From the NCBI GenBank assembly GCA_039033855.1, contig JBCCBV010000006.1, positions 1 through 64,000 on the forward strand: a stretch of DNA of 64,000 nt, in the 5' to 3' direction. Under the pieces are notes generated by a model. It had not been told where the DNA came from. It saw nothing but the letters and a program-made list of their open reading frames with translations, and made no database searches. Made by a program: the position numbers and the translations under genes. This document shows, one piece after another, positions 43,206-51,088 of this stretch; within the stretch, counting starts at the first letter, position 1, and each line of letters opens with the position of its first letter. The DNA is from JBCCBV01 sp039033855 (GTDB lineage Bacteria > Planctomycetota > Phycisphaerae > Phycisphaerales > Phycisphaeraceae).

Positions 43206-44113
43206 GCACCCGCGGAACCGACCCCGGAAGCGCTCACGGAGGCAAGGCCAACGAGAGCGTGGAGCCCAGCGCTGCGGAGGGCCGCCCTTCCCGCACTAAG
43301 TGGATCGGTGTCGGCCTCGACGGCTGCAAATCCGGCTGGGTGGCGGCGCGGTGGGACGGCCGGACGCTCGGGTTCGCGCAGTTCGCTTCGATCGACGACT
43401 GGGCCGAAGACCCAAGCTGGCAGGCCGAGCCGGCGCTGATCGACATCCCCATTGGGCTGCTCGACGGGTCAGGAGAAGATGTTCGGACTTGCGATGCTTT
43501 AGCGCGCGGGCTGCTTGGGCCCAGACGGTCGAGCGTGTTTGCGGCTCCCGGCCGGGCCGCGGTGGACGCACCCGACTACCCGGCGGCGAACCGGGCGAAC
43601 CGCAAAGCGCTGGGCAAGGGCCTGAGCAAACAGGCGTACTACCTGATCCCCAAGGTGCGCGAGGTCGACCGCTGGTTGCGAGCCGGCGCGGACGGAGTGG
43701 CGATTCCCGAACGCTTAGCGCGGCTGGCGGAATCGCACCCGGAACTGGTCTTCGCGTTCGCCCAGGCCGAGTCCGAGTCCGAAACAGACGGTGCCCCCCT
43801 GCCCATGGCGATGGGCAAGAAGACCGCGCAAGGCCAGCGCGACCGGCGAAAGCTTCTCGAAGCCCTTATGCCAGGCTGCGGGCGCGCCATCGACCGGGCT
43901 CGGGGGCGCGCCATCGACCGGGCTCGGGGGCGCATGACGGTGAAGGATGTCGCGGACGATGACCTGCTCGACGCGGCGGTGCTGGCCTGGGCTTCCCTAG
44001 TCAGGGCCGAAGCCGGCGAGCGGCGGTCTATCCCCGCAACGCCCCCGTTGGACGCCTACGGCCTGCCGATGCGGATGCTGGTGCGGACCAAGACGCCTGC
44101 GCACGCCGGCTGA
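43202..44113 (+). CDS. DUF429 domain protein
   Basis: A 303-residue protein. A hydrophilic N-terminal extension (about 1-35) is followed by the DUF429 domain, whose RNase H-like start 'WIGVGLDGCKSGWVAARWD' and 'ALIDIPIGLLDG' carry the conserved acidic residues, then 'RSSVFAAPGR', 'KQAYYLIPKVREVDRWLR', 'ESHPELVFAFAQ' and 'DDDLLDAAVLAW'. The family is predicted to be nuclease-like. GTG at 43202 overlaps the M42 stop (GTGA). A 24-bp in-frame tandem duplication adds the repeat 'GRAIDRAR' twice near residue 230. Confidence 0.8.
   Translation: MSTRGTDPGSAHGGKANESVEPSAAEGRPSRTKWIGVGLDGCKSGWVAARWDGRTLGFAQFASIDDWAEDPSWQAEPALIDIPIGLLDGSGEDVRTCDALARGLLGPRRSSVFAAPGRAAVDAPDYPAANRANRKALGKGLSKQAYYLIPKVREVDRWLRAGADGVAIPERLARLAESHPELVFAFAQAESESETDGAPLPMAMGKKTAQGQRDRRKLLEALMPGCGRAIDRARGRAIDRARGRMTVKDVADDDLLDAAVLAWASLVRAEAGERRSIPATPPLDAYGLPMRMLVRTKTPAHAG
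43881..43928 (+). repeat. 24-bp in-frame tandem duplication inside the DUF429 gene
   Basis: Two identical adjacent 24-bp units (43881-43904, 43905-43928) encode a duplicated 8-residue Arg-rich segment. Identity at every base suggests a recent event. Confidence 0.85.
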
Positions 44114-44265
44114 CCTGCCCGCATCCTCCAGGGTCCCGAAGCAAGTCACCAACCGCGTGCCGAAGCGCGGCCGGAAGCCCGGCCCGAAGCGGGGCCGGAA
44201 ACACGGGCATCGTCCCGCTCGGCTCGGCCGGGCGCCGCTTGACCCGGTCGCCGGGCGTACCCGGG

Positions 44266-44271
44266 TAGACT
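44266..44271 (+). promoter_or_regulatory. -10-like box TAGACT upstream of tRNA-Pro
   Basis: TAGACT ends 12 nt before the tRNA. A TTGACC at 44239-44244 is a possible -35, but the 21-bp spacing is long. Confidence 0.4.
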
Positions 44272-44283
44272 GACGAGACACCG

Positions 44284-44357
44284 CGGGGTGTAGCTCAGCT
44301 TGGTAGAGCGCTGCGTTTGGGACGCAGAGGTCGCTGGTTCGAATCCAGTCACCCCGA
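44284..44357 (+). tRNA. tRNA-Pro (anticodon TGG)
   Basis: A complete cloverleaf of 74 nt: acceptor stem CGGGGTG/CACCCCG, D arm with AGCTCAG and GGTAGAGC, anticodon stem CTGCG/CGCAG with loop TTTGGGA (anticodon TGG), and T arm CTGGTTCGAATCCAG. The 3' CCA is not encoded. It is a possible integration site next to the accessory stretch that follows, but no att repeat was found. Confidence 0.95.
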
Positions 44358-44460
44358 TTTTGACTTAATGCAGTCTGCCCTTATGTGGTGGCTTATGCGC
44401 TTTTTGGACCGGACGCTGTTCTGGGTGTGTAGGTAGCGGAGAAGAACTCCCCCCTGCGTG

Positions 44461-44471
44461 TACCATTCGGT
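44461..44471 (+). promoter_or_regulatory. -10-like box TACCAT 5 nt before ATG (predicted leaderless start)
   Basis: TACCAT at 44461-44466 is followed by 5 nt and the ATG at 44472, with no Shine-Dalgarno sequence. Confidence 0.45.
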
Positions 44472-45407
44472 ATGTCGCGCGCGGCTCCCATTTATGTTGA
44501 GACCCTTGTCCGCGGGAACATGGACACACTCTGGGAGCGGACACAGACCCCCAACCTGCACGAACGCTGGGACATCCGGTTCACGGAGATTGAGTATCTG
44601 CCCCGGCCAGACCCCACCAAGCCGCAGCGGTTCCTCTACGCCACGCGCATCGGCTTTGGGCTTCGGATCAAGGGACAGGGTGAATCCGTGGCTGAACGTC
44701 TAACCGACCAGAGCCGCACGTCGTCTCTGCGTTTCTGGTCGGATGATCCGAGGTCGTTGATCGCCAAAGGCTCGGGTTACTGGAAGTACGTGCCGACCGA
44801 AGATGGCATCCGCTTCTTCACCGGGTACAACTACCGCACGCGCCTCGGTTTGTTCGGCCGAGCGTTGGACCTCGTTTTTCGACCGCTCATGGGCTGGGCC
44901 ACGGCCTGGGGATTCGACTGTTTGCGGCTCTGGATCGAACGCGGAATCAAACCAGAGAACTCCATCGAGCGAAGTCTGACGCACGCTGCATGCCGGGCAT
45001 CGCTCGCGGCGGTGTGGCTCTATCAGGGAATCGTTCCCAAGCTGCTGTTCGGCGAGACGTCGGGCGAACTGGACACGATCCGGGCATCAGGCCTGTTCGA
45101 GGGAGCCGAGCGGACAGCGTTGTACAGCGCGGGCGTGGTCGAGATTCTCTTCGGCCTGGCGCTGTTGATCTGGTGGCGGGCCCGCTCGCTTCTGCTGGTG
45201 GTCATCGCGGTGCTCATCCTGCTCGGCGTAGCCGCGGCACTCGCGGAGCCGCCGATACTCGCCCGTCAGTTCAATCCGGTAACGCTCAACCTCTCGATGA
45301 TCGCGCTGGCGGCGGTCGGGTGGCGGGCGAGCCGTGACCTGCCAAGCGCCGCCAACTGTCTCAGGCAGCCGCCGGAGTCGCGAGCACAAGAGGGGCACGG
45401 CCCGTGA
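44472..45407 (+). CDS. SRPBCC domain fused to DoxX-like membrane protein
   Basis: A 311-residue protein. Residues about 5-160 are a START/SRPBCC-type hydrophobic-ligand fold ('APIYVETLVRGNMDTLWERTQTPNLHERWDIRFTEIEYLPR'), and about 175-290 contain four membrane helices of DoxX-like type ('LAAVWLYQGIVPKLLF', 'GVVEILFGLALLIWW', 'LLLVVIAVLILLGVAAAL', 'LNLSMIALAAVGW'). This fusion is usually encoded beside a DUF4166 gene, as here with a 4-bp overlap (GTGA). The pair may handle a lipid or quinone-like ligand at the membrane; its function is not established. Confidence 0.8.
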   Translation: MSRAAPIYVETLVRGNMDTLWERTQTPNLHERWDIRFTEIEYLPRPDPTKPQRFLYATRIGFGLRIKGQGESVAERLTDQSRTSSLRFWSDDPRSLIAKGSGYWKYVPTEDGIRFFTGYNYRTRLGLFGRALDLVFRPLMGWATAWGFDCLRLWIERGIKPENSIERSLTHAACRASLAAVWLYQGIVPKLLFGETSGELDTIRASGLFEGAERTALYSAGVVEILFGLALLIWWRARSLLLVVIAVLILLGVAAALAEPPILARQFNPVTLNLSMIALAAVGWRASRDLPSAANCLRQPPESRAQEGHGP

Positions 45408-46084
45408 GTTCCATTTACCAACGTGCTTTGGGCGGCGACTTCGAGAAACTGCACCCGATGATTCAGAAGCGCTTCGGACTCTCCAGCGCGGGTGGCACTG
45501 CGTCCATCGGGCGTGGTCTGATGGAGGAGTTGTGGATTGGTCCGTGGTATACGCGCCCGTTTCTGCTGCTCGGCACCTGGCGTCGCATCATGTTTCCGGA
45601 GAGTGGCCGTGACATCCCGTTTACGATTGAGAACTACGCATACCGCGACTCATTCGATCGCGAAACGGTGACGTGGGTGCGTACATTCGAGATGCCGAAG
45701 AAGCGACGCCGCTTTGATGCGACGATGATCTACAGCGAACGGCGAGAGCAGATCGTCGACTACCTGGGATCGCACCAGCATCTGGCGGTTGACATCGAAA
45801 TGAGCGTTGCCGAGAACGGCGGGGTCCAGCTGCGGTCCGGCAGCCAACGATTCTACGAAGGGATCATCGGCTTCCCTTTCCCGATGTTCTTCTCTGGCGT
45901 TGCGGACGTATGCGAATGGTACGACGACGATGCGTGCAGGTACCGCATCTCGGTCGACGTGCGCAACCCTGTGTGGGGAAAGCTATTTGGCTATCGAGGA
46001 TCGTTCGAGGCGGAGTTCTTTGCTTGTAAGCCGAGTGACGTGCCCATTCAAGTCAAGCCGGTGCGGGAAGAGCGACGCGAGTAG
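45404..46084 (+). CDS. DUF4166 domain protein
   Basis: A 226-residue protein matching DUF4166: 'MSSIYQRALGGDFEKLHPMIQKRFGLSS', 'RDIPFTIENYAYRDSFDRETVTWVRTF', 'RRFDATMIYSERREQIVDYLG', 'GGVQLRSGSQRFYEGIIGFPFPMFFSGVA' and 'VRNPVWGKLFGYRGSFEAEF'. No signal peptide. GTG start overlaps the stop of the DoxX-like gene, so the two are translationally coupled. The function of DUF4166 is unknown; the beta-rich sequence suggests a lipocalin-like ligand-binding fold. Confidence 0.85.
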   Translation: MSSIYQRALGGDFEKLHPMIQKRFGLSSAGGTASIGRGLMEELWIGPWYTRPFLLLGTWRRIMFPESGRDIPFTIENYAYRDSFDRETVTWVRTFEMPKKRRRFDATMIYSERREQIVDYLGSHQHLAVDIEMSVAENGGVQLRSGSQRFYEGIIGFPFPMFFSGVADVCEWYDDDACRYRISVDVRNPVWGKLFGYRGSFEAEFFACKPSDVPIQVKPVREERRE

Positions 46085-46095
46085 CCCAAACGAAC

Positions 46096-46166
46096 GGCTG
46101 CTGGAGCCGAGGGAACTCCGTGTACACGACTGACTTCACACGGAGGCTTTCGCCAATACGGCAGCC
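46096..46166. repeat. interrupted inverted repeat after the DUF4166 gene
   Basis: Outer arms GGCTGC (46096-46101) / GCAGCC (46161-46166) and inner perfect arms CTCCGTGT (46116-46123) / ACACGGAG (46138-46145) give a long interrupted hairpin. Its 5' edge ('AACGGCTGC') resembles the start of the 103-bp repeats further right, so it may be a degenerate relative, or a transcript-end structure. Confidence 0.35.
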
Positions 46167-46238
46167 ACTTGATGCAAATAGTGATCCGCGGCCCGATCGT
46201 GCGCGTATTGGCAGTCCGATCGCTCGATAGTGTCAGGC

Positions 46239-47009
46239 CTAAGCGGTCGGTTTCAGGTTGGCGTATCGACGAGGATCCGCTCGGCCGAAGACCATGGCGC
46301 CGCAACGGCCGAGGTCGCGCACAAACCTAACGAAGCTGTACCCCCCCGCACGAAGCACGGGCCCATGGGTACGCCAGACGATGACGGCCGTGGCCATCAG
46401 AAGACCGCGTTGCGCAAGGCCCGCGAGCGTCCGCCGGAGCCAGGGTCGGCGTGCCCGGAGCATGGCGATGCGCTCGGCATGAAACCGCACGTGGGCGCCT
46501 TCGTCTTCCAGAATCCGCCCGCACACCGTCCGCAGCGTGGGCGATCGCGTCGCGCGACTAAGCGCTCGGTAGTACACCAGCGCCACGATCTCGGCGACCA
46601 AAAGCACGCTGATGATGAGTTCGAGGCCCGCCAGCTTGCGCAGCCGACGGAAGACCAGGTTGGTCGAGGTCTGCTTCACCGGTTCGATGCGCGTGGCCTG
46701 CATAAAGCGCAGCAGTTCAGAAGCGTGTCGTTGTTCTTCGACGACGAACAGCTCCATCGCTTGGGCGTAGGCCGGGTCGGCGCGCCGCCGCGCGTGCAGG
46801 CCGGCCAGCCGTCGCAGGGTGCGCCCCTGGCCGCTTTCGCCGACCTGAAACTCGGCGATGGATCGGGCGATGGTCAGCCGGTCGCACGCCGACAGCTCGT
46901 CTTGCCGCGCAGCGGGGACGCGGTCCCAGCGGGGCGTATTGCGGGCGAAGTGTTCGACCCATGCGGCAGAGGGTGTGGGTCGCCAGCGGCGCGGTTTGCG
47001 ACGGGTCAT
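46239..47009 (-). CDS. ferritin-like diiron protein
   Basis: A 256-residue all-helical protein with ferritin-like carboxylate-bridged diiron motifs: Glu in 'SIAEFQVGESGQG', ExxH in 'FVVEEQRHASEL', Glu in 'LLVAEIVALVYYRAL' and the paired motif 'ILEDEGAHVRFH'. Spacing fits the four-helix bundle of rubrerythrin/MiaE-like enzymes. One core helix is unusually hydrophobic, so membrane contact is possible. Start ATG 47009 with a GGAG about 8 nt upstream. It is high-GC, unlike the small genes to its right. The substrate is unknown. Confidence 0.75.
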   Translation of the reverse strand: MTRRKPRRWRPTPSAAWVEHFARNTPRWDRVPAARQDELSACDRLTIARSIAEFQVGESGQGRTLRRLAGLHARRRADPAYAQAMELFVVEEQRHASELLRFMQATRIEPVKQTSTNLVFRRLRKLAGLELIISVLLVAEIVALVYYRALSRATRSPTLRTVCGRILEDEGAHVRFHAERIAMLRARRPWLRRTLAGLAQRGLLMATAVIVWRTHGPVLRAGGYSFVRFVRDLGRCGAMVFGRADPRRYANLKPTA

Positions 47010-47295
47010 CGTTCGGACTCCAACGGAAGGGCTCGTGATCCGTTGGCGTTACGGCCCGGCCCGGCGAGCGGTTCGCCGGCCTCGAAATAATTCCCCGAAA
47101 GTTGAGAGAGCCGAAGCGAGACGGTCAAGACGGGTGCGCACGGCACAGGACGGGCCGCCGCATTACGAGAGCTCAGGCGAACGATGCGGTGACGCGTATC
47201 CTCGACTCAACCGCTTTGCTGCAATCAGTGTCTCTCGAACGAGAGCCTCACCATCTTTGGCGCGCTTGAGCTTGTGGCGGTCGATAGAGCGTTCC

Positions 47296-47390
47296 AACCA
47301 ACGGCTGCGGTTGACCCCCGACTCCCGGGATGGATAATTGTGGGCTGGGTGAACCTCTGTCCCGGCGTTCGGCCGGGAGTTTGGCGTTTA
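47296..47390 (+). repeat. 103-bp-type structured repeat, copy 1 (diverged)
   Basis: Starts 'AACCAACGGCTGCGGTTGACC' and contains the hairpin CCCGGC-gttcg-GCCGGG (about 47361-47375). Aligns with copies 2 and 3 at both ends with gaps. It lies in the 410-bp gap between the ferritin-like gene and the small gene at 47419; the rest of this gap has a short CTCTCGaaCGAGAG hairpin (47232-47245) and no gene. Confidence 0.5.
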
Positions 47391-47418
47391 CGTTCGGAAC
47401 ACTGCTGAAGGGTTGATC

Positions 47419-47766
47419 ATGATTCGTCCTCCGATCTGGGCCATACCTCTGATCCTCGTCATTGGCTACTTTGTGGCGTATTTCACGGTTCCCCCGTCCT
47501 TCTCCGCCACAGCTCAGAAGCAACCCGACGGCGACTACCGCATTGATATCGATCCAAACTTTGTGGTCTTCAGTGTTTACACCATTACCGCAAGCGATGC
47601 GACTGGCGTGCTCGCAAAGCGTGAGAAGCGAATGGATGGGCCACAGCACATCATTATCCCGGGGGCCACGCCTACCGGCACGACGGTTTCTGTCACCTGC
47701 GATCTGGTTTATGACCGACCCATGCCGTCCATTACCACTTACACGGTCGAGGTGCAGTTGCCGTAG
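47419..47766 (+). CDS. small membrane-anchored protein, cassette-like unit 1
   Basis: A 115-residue protein with one N-terminal membrane helix (about 6-26; possible signal anchor) and a beta-rich exported domain ('GDYRIDIDPNFVVFSVYTITASDATG', 'TTVSVTCDLVYDR', 'TYTVEVQLP'). GAAGGG about 6 nt upstream supports the ATG at 47419. No family recognised. GC content and codon bias are lower than in flanking core genes. It is flanked on both sides by copies of the structured repeat. Confidence 0.6.
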   Translation: MIRPPIWAIPLILVIGYFVAYFTVPPSFSATAQKQPDGDYRIDIDPNFVVFSVYTITASDATGVLAKREKRMDGPQHIIIPGATPTGTTVSVTCDLVYDRPMPSITTYTVEVQLP

Positions 47767-47777
47767 GTATTGGCACG

Positions 47778-47880
47778 AACCGCCGGCTGCGGTTGACCGG
47801 CTGCATTCGCGATACGGCGCTGTTGTCGGTCTGAAGCCTGCACCCCGCGGGCGGCCGACAACTGAGCCGATTTACATTAG
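47778..47880 (+). repeat. 103-bp structured repeat, copy 2
   Basis: Runs from AACC to TTAG, exactly 103 bp, directly after the gene ending at 47766. Internal hairpin: GTTGTCGG (47822-47829) pairs with CCGACAAC (47864-47871), and GCCTGC with GCGGGC inside it. The 3' edge reads ATTAGGC, one base from the GTTRRRC box of integron attC sites. It aligns over its full length with copy 3. Confidence 0.65.
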
Positions 47881-47891
47881 GCACCTTCCCA

Positions 47892-48305
47892 ATGGACCGG
47901 GGCAAGCTTCCCACATCGCTCATTGCCGTCGCCGTCCTCTTTATCGTCGGCGGCGTCTTTTCCGTACTCGAAGTGCTAGTTTCGCTGGCGAACAGCCGTA
48001 TCAATATCAATTTCGGGGTGCTCGGGCTGTTCATTGGACCGGGATTGCTTCGCCTCAGCCGAGGCTGGCGAACGTGTGCACTTGTCTTCATTTGGATTAC
48101 ACTGATCGCCGTACCGTTGTTCGCATTGCTGCTTATTGCTGTCGATGGGCCGCTAGATTACAACGTTTTCGGGCAGAAATTTGGCCACGCCTCCAAAGCA
48201 TGGGGCCTGGTCATCGTCGCTATCGTCTTTGCGATAGCCCTTTGGGAGTATCGCGTGTTGACTCGGCCCGACGTTCGGCGACTCTTTGGTCTCGACGGTG
48301 CCTAA
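47892..48305 (+). CDS. small integral membrane protein, cassette-like unit 2
   Basis: A 137-residue protein with four predicted membrane helices ('LIAVAVLFIVGGVFSVLEVLV', 'GVLGLFIGPGLLRL', 'ALVFIWITLIAVPLFALLLIAV', 'LVIVAIVFAIALWEYRVL') and a short cytoplasmic tail 'DVRRLFGLDGA'. No family recognised. It begins 11 bp after repeat copy 2, and its stop codon lies inside the GCCTAAC that opens repeat copy 3. Confidence 0.65.
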   Translation: MDRGKLPTSLIAVAVLFIVGGVFSVLEVLVSLANSRININFGVLGLFIGPGLLRLSRGWRTCALVFIWITLIAVPLFALLLIAVDGPLDYNVFGQKFGHASKAWGLVIVAIVFAIALWEYRVLTRPDVRRLFGLDGA

Positions 48306-48406
48306 CCACCAACTGCAGTTGACCGGCGACGCCCGTAGTTAGAAGGTTGTTGTTGGCTGGAAGCCTGCTCCCGCATGCGGCTCGCAACTGAGAGGGTACA
48401 CCTTAG
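48304..48406 (+). repeat. 103-bp structured repeat, copy 3
   Basis: Same length and ends (AACC...TTAG) as copy 2, with strong identity in blocks such as GTTGACCGGC, GGAAGCCTGC-CCGC and GCAACTGAG. Its 5' edge is GCCTAAC (48300-48306), a perfect RYYYAAC attC-type box overlapping the preceding stop codon, and its 3' edge is CTTAGAT. The next 150 bp up to the flotillin gene hold no gene I can support. Confidence 0.65.
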
Positions 48407-48554
48407 ATAGATATTGTAACCGCGAGAATACTCGCTGTTGACCCAGCCTATGCATGGTCATCGAGCAAACGTTGCACGAGGGTTTCGATACCGCGACAGT
48501 CACCCCGATACACAGCCGGTTTGGCGGCATTTTGCAAGATAGGAAAGAACCGTA

Positions 48555-50156
48555 TCAACCATCGTCGGTGGCGCCGGGCTCATCCGCCTTGGGCGCATCG
48601 CGGGTGGCCGCTTCTCTTCCGCCCGGCCGGTCGACCTTGCCGAGCATGTCGGGGAGTTCGATGCCGGCCTGTTTGGCCAGGTCGTGGACGGGGGGCAGCG
48701 AGCCGATGAGGCCTTTGAGGAAGCCCGCCGTGGCGCCCTGGCCGTCGGCGTCGGACGCGCCGCCGTCCCAGACGGTGACCTTGTCGATCTTGAGGTTCTG
48801 CACGGCCTTGACCTGCTCGGCCACGAGCTTGGGCAGCTGCTCGATGATGAGCAGGCTGGGGGCCAGGTCGGGTCGTTGGGCGCAGGCGGCCATGAGGCGC
48901 TGGTAGCCGTCGGCCTTGGCGTCGAGGACTTTCTTGATGCCTTCGGCCTCGGCGCCGTAGCGGGCGAGTTCGGCGTCGGCGGCGCCGCGGGCCACCCGGC
49001 GGGTGCGCTCGGCCTCGGCCTCGGCGTTGATCTCGACCTGCTGACGCTCGATGGTCTCGCGGGCGATGACCTCTTTCTCCATGCGGGCGAGCTCTTGCTC
49101 CTTTTCGGCGCGGAGCACGTCGCGGGCGGCCTCGGCCAGGGCCACGTCGCCGCGTCGGCGGGCCTCGGACTGGCGTTCGGACAAGGTGGCGGCGGAGGCG
49201 GCGATGTTGGCCTTGGAGGTGTTTTCGCCGTCGACGGCGGTGGCCTCGTAGTCGGCGACCTTGACGCGCTGTTCGGCCTCGGCCTGTTTCTTGCCTTCGT
49301 TGGCGCGGGCACCCTGGGTGGCGACGGCGATCTCCTGCTCACGCCGGGCGTCGGCCTCGCCGGCGAGGCCCTCGGCTTCGAGCGCGGCCAGGCGGATGCG
49401 CTGGTCGCGCTCGGCCTGCTTGCGGCCGATCTGGGCCTGGGCGGTTTCTTCGGCGACGCGGACCTCGCGCTCGCGGTCGGCGGCGGCGGTGCCGATCGCG
49501 CCCGACCGGTCGGCCAACGCGGTGTCGATTTTGGCCTGGTTGATGGCCTCGGCCGCGGCCTTCTGCCCGAGCGCGTCGATATAGCCCGACTCGTCGGTGA
49601 TGTCGCGGATGTTCACGTTGATCATGTACAAGCCGATTTTGTTCAGCTCGTAGTTGACGTTCTTGTTGACCAGGTCGAGAAACTTTTCACGGTCCTGATT
49701 GATCTCTTCGATGGTCAGCGTGGCGATGACCAGGCGCATCTGGCCCAGGATGATGTCGCGGGCCTGGGTGGCGATGTCCACGTCGTTGAGCCCGAGCAAA
49801 CGCTCGGCGGCGTTGTTCATGATGTCGGGGTCGGTCGAGATGGCGATGGTGAACGTCGAGGGCACGCCGACGCGGATGTTCTTTTTCGACAGGGCCGAGG
49901 TCAGCTCGATCTCGATGGTGATCGGCTCGAGCGACATGAAGGCAAAGTCTTGGATGAGCGGGAACACAAACGCCGCCCCGCCGTGGATGCACTTGGCGGC
50001 GCGGGTGCCCCCGGTTTTGCCGTAGACGACCAGGACCTTGTTGGACGGGCAGCGCTTGTAGCGCTGGACCACGGTCACGCCGATGGTGAACAGCAGCAGC
50101 GCGACGGCGCCGACGGCGATGACCCAGAGGAAGCTGAAGTCGAAAAGGTCGGTCAT
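48555..50156 (-). CDS. floT: flotillin-family protein
   Basis: A 533-residue flotillin. One N-terminal membrane helix (about 9-28) is followed by the SPFH/band-7 domain ('CPSNKVLVVYGKTGG', 'KCIHGGAAFVFPLIQDFAFMSLEPITIEIEL', 'EINQDREKFLDLVNKNVNYELNKIGLYMINVNI') and a long coiled coil of Glu/Ala/Arg repeats (about 200-420) with many 'AEAE' motifs, then a C-terminal oligomerisation region. Flotillins scaffold membrane microdomains. It lies 55 bp downstream of an NfeD-type gene, the usual partner. Confidence 0.93.
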   Translation of the reverse strand: MTDLFDFSFLWVIAVGAVALLLFTIGVTVVQRYKRCPSNKVLVVYGKTGGTRAAKCIHGGAAFVFPLIQDFAFMSLEPITIEIELTSALSKKNIRVGVPSTFTIAISTDPDIMNNAAERLLGLNDVDIATQARDIILGQMRLVIATLTIEEINQDREKFLDLVNKNVNYELNKIGLYMINVNIRDITDESGYIDALGQKAAAEAINQAKIDTALADRSGAIGTAAADREREVRVAEETAQAQIGRKQAERDQRIRLAALEAEGLAGEADARREQEIAVATQGARANEGKKQAEAEQRVKVADYEATAVDGENTSKANIAASAATLSERQSEARRRGDVALAEAARDVLRAEKEQELARMEKEVIARETIERQQVEINAEAEAERTRRVARGAADAELARYGAEAEGIKKVLDAKADGYQRLMAACAQRPDLAPSLLIIEQLPKLVAEQVKAVQNLKIDKVTVWDGGASDADGQGATAGFLKGLIGSLPPVHDLAKQAGIELPDMLGKVDRPGGREAATRDAPKADEPGATDDG

Positions 50157-50211
50157 GATGTGGGGCTCCCGGGTTGGGCCTGAACGGTGCGCGGCTTCGC
50201 GGACAGCGGGG

Positions 50212-50802
50212 TCATTCGACCGGTTCGACCAGCAGCACGCCGTCGTCTCGGACTTCGGTCACACGGACATCGGTAAACGCTTCGAGCTTGGGCCCGGCCG
50301 AGCGGGCGTCGACGATCATGCTCCGGCCGGACACGCTGACGCGGACCTGGCCTTTGCCCTCGCCGGACTCGGGCACGGTCATGTACACCTGCCCGGTACG
50401 GCCGACGGCGGTCTTGAGGTCGAAGCTCTTTTCCTCTGCCATCTGCCGGACGCCGAACATCACGGCCGCGGTGGCGAACATGACCGTGGTGCCCGAGCCG
50501 AACGACGCGATCCCCGCGGGCAGAGGCTCCCACTGCTGGTCGAGCCGCAGGGCCAGCCCGACCCAGCCGGCGATCATCAGGAACGCGGTGATCGACAGGA
50601 AGGAGAAGACCCCAAAGCCCGAGGACCCCTCGGCGTCGAGGTCTACGTCGCCGAAGCCGTCGAGGTCGAGGAACAGCCCCAGCCCCAGCCGGAGCAACAG
50701 CAACACCGTGCCGACCACCGCCAGGGCCGCGTAGGCCACGGCGTCGAGGCCCACGGCGCGGAGTTCGGCCAGGTCGAACAGGATCTTGAGCACGTCGAGC
50801 AC
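50212..50802 (-). CDS. NfeD/YuaF-like membrane protein, flotillin partner
   Basis: A 196-residue protein with three to four membrane helices (about 10-50 and 62-115: 'VAYAALAVVGTVLLLLRLGLGLFL', 'FGVFSFLSITAFLMIAGWVGLAL', 'GSGTTVMFATAAVMFGVR') and a C-terminal OB-fold domain ('GRTGQVYMTVPESGEGKGQVRVSVSG', 'FTDVRVTEVRDDGVLLVEPVE') like NfeD1b/YuaF. The start is taken as GTG at 50802; an upstream extension is possible but low quality. Its position just upstream of the flotillin gene matches the yuaF-floT arrangement. Confidence 0.8.
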   Translation of the reverse strand: MLDVLKILFDLAELRAVGLDAVAYAALAVVGTVLLLLRLGLGLFLDLDGFGDVDLDAEGSSGFGVFSFLSITAFLMIAGWVGLALRLDQQWEPLPAGIASFGSGTTVMFATAAVMFGVRQMAEEKSFDLKTAVGRTGQVYMTVPESGEGKGQVRVSVSGRSMIVDARSAGPKLEAFTDVRVTEVRDDGVLLVEPVE

Positions 50803-51056
50803 GGCAAGTCCCGGGAGAGGCTGCGGCCGACGTCGCCAGGCAGATCGCTTGGCGGGCCCGGCCGACCGGTTGAGACTGCCCAGCCTACCGCATGCGGTTG
50901 GGCGCGGTGTAACGCCTTGGGGGCCGGGCGCGTCTGTTTTCTTGACGCAATCTCGACGCAATCTCGACGAATGCGGGCCTTGCCCGGCAACGGCCCGGGG
51001 CCGGACGCGATACCCCCGCAACCCCGCGGCGTCGGACGACCGACGGCGGGTCTCTA

Positions 51057-51068
51057 CCCCCCCCCCCC
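51057..51068 (+). repeat. homopolymeric C12 tract 20 bp before a start codon
   Basis: Twelve consecutive C residues in the 287-bp gap between the divergent NfeD-like and TolB-like genes, ending 20 bp before the ATG at 51089. Such tracts are slippage-prone. Nothing else of note was seen in this gap. Confidence 0.7.
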
Positions 51069-51088
51069 GCAAACGAGGATGCGTCGCC

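Noticed and set aside
44155..44205. Short direct repeats (CCGAAGCG-type units) before tRNA-Pro, considered as CRISPR or att repeats
   Set aside because: Only two to three imperfect GC-rich units with no regular spacers and no matching copy elsewhere in the window.
44284..48406. Genomic island integrated at tRNA-Pro
   Set aside because: No integrase gene and no repeat of the tRNA 3' end were found downstream, so tRNA-mediated integration is not supported although the stretch looks accessory.
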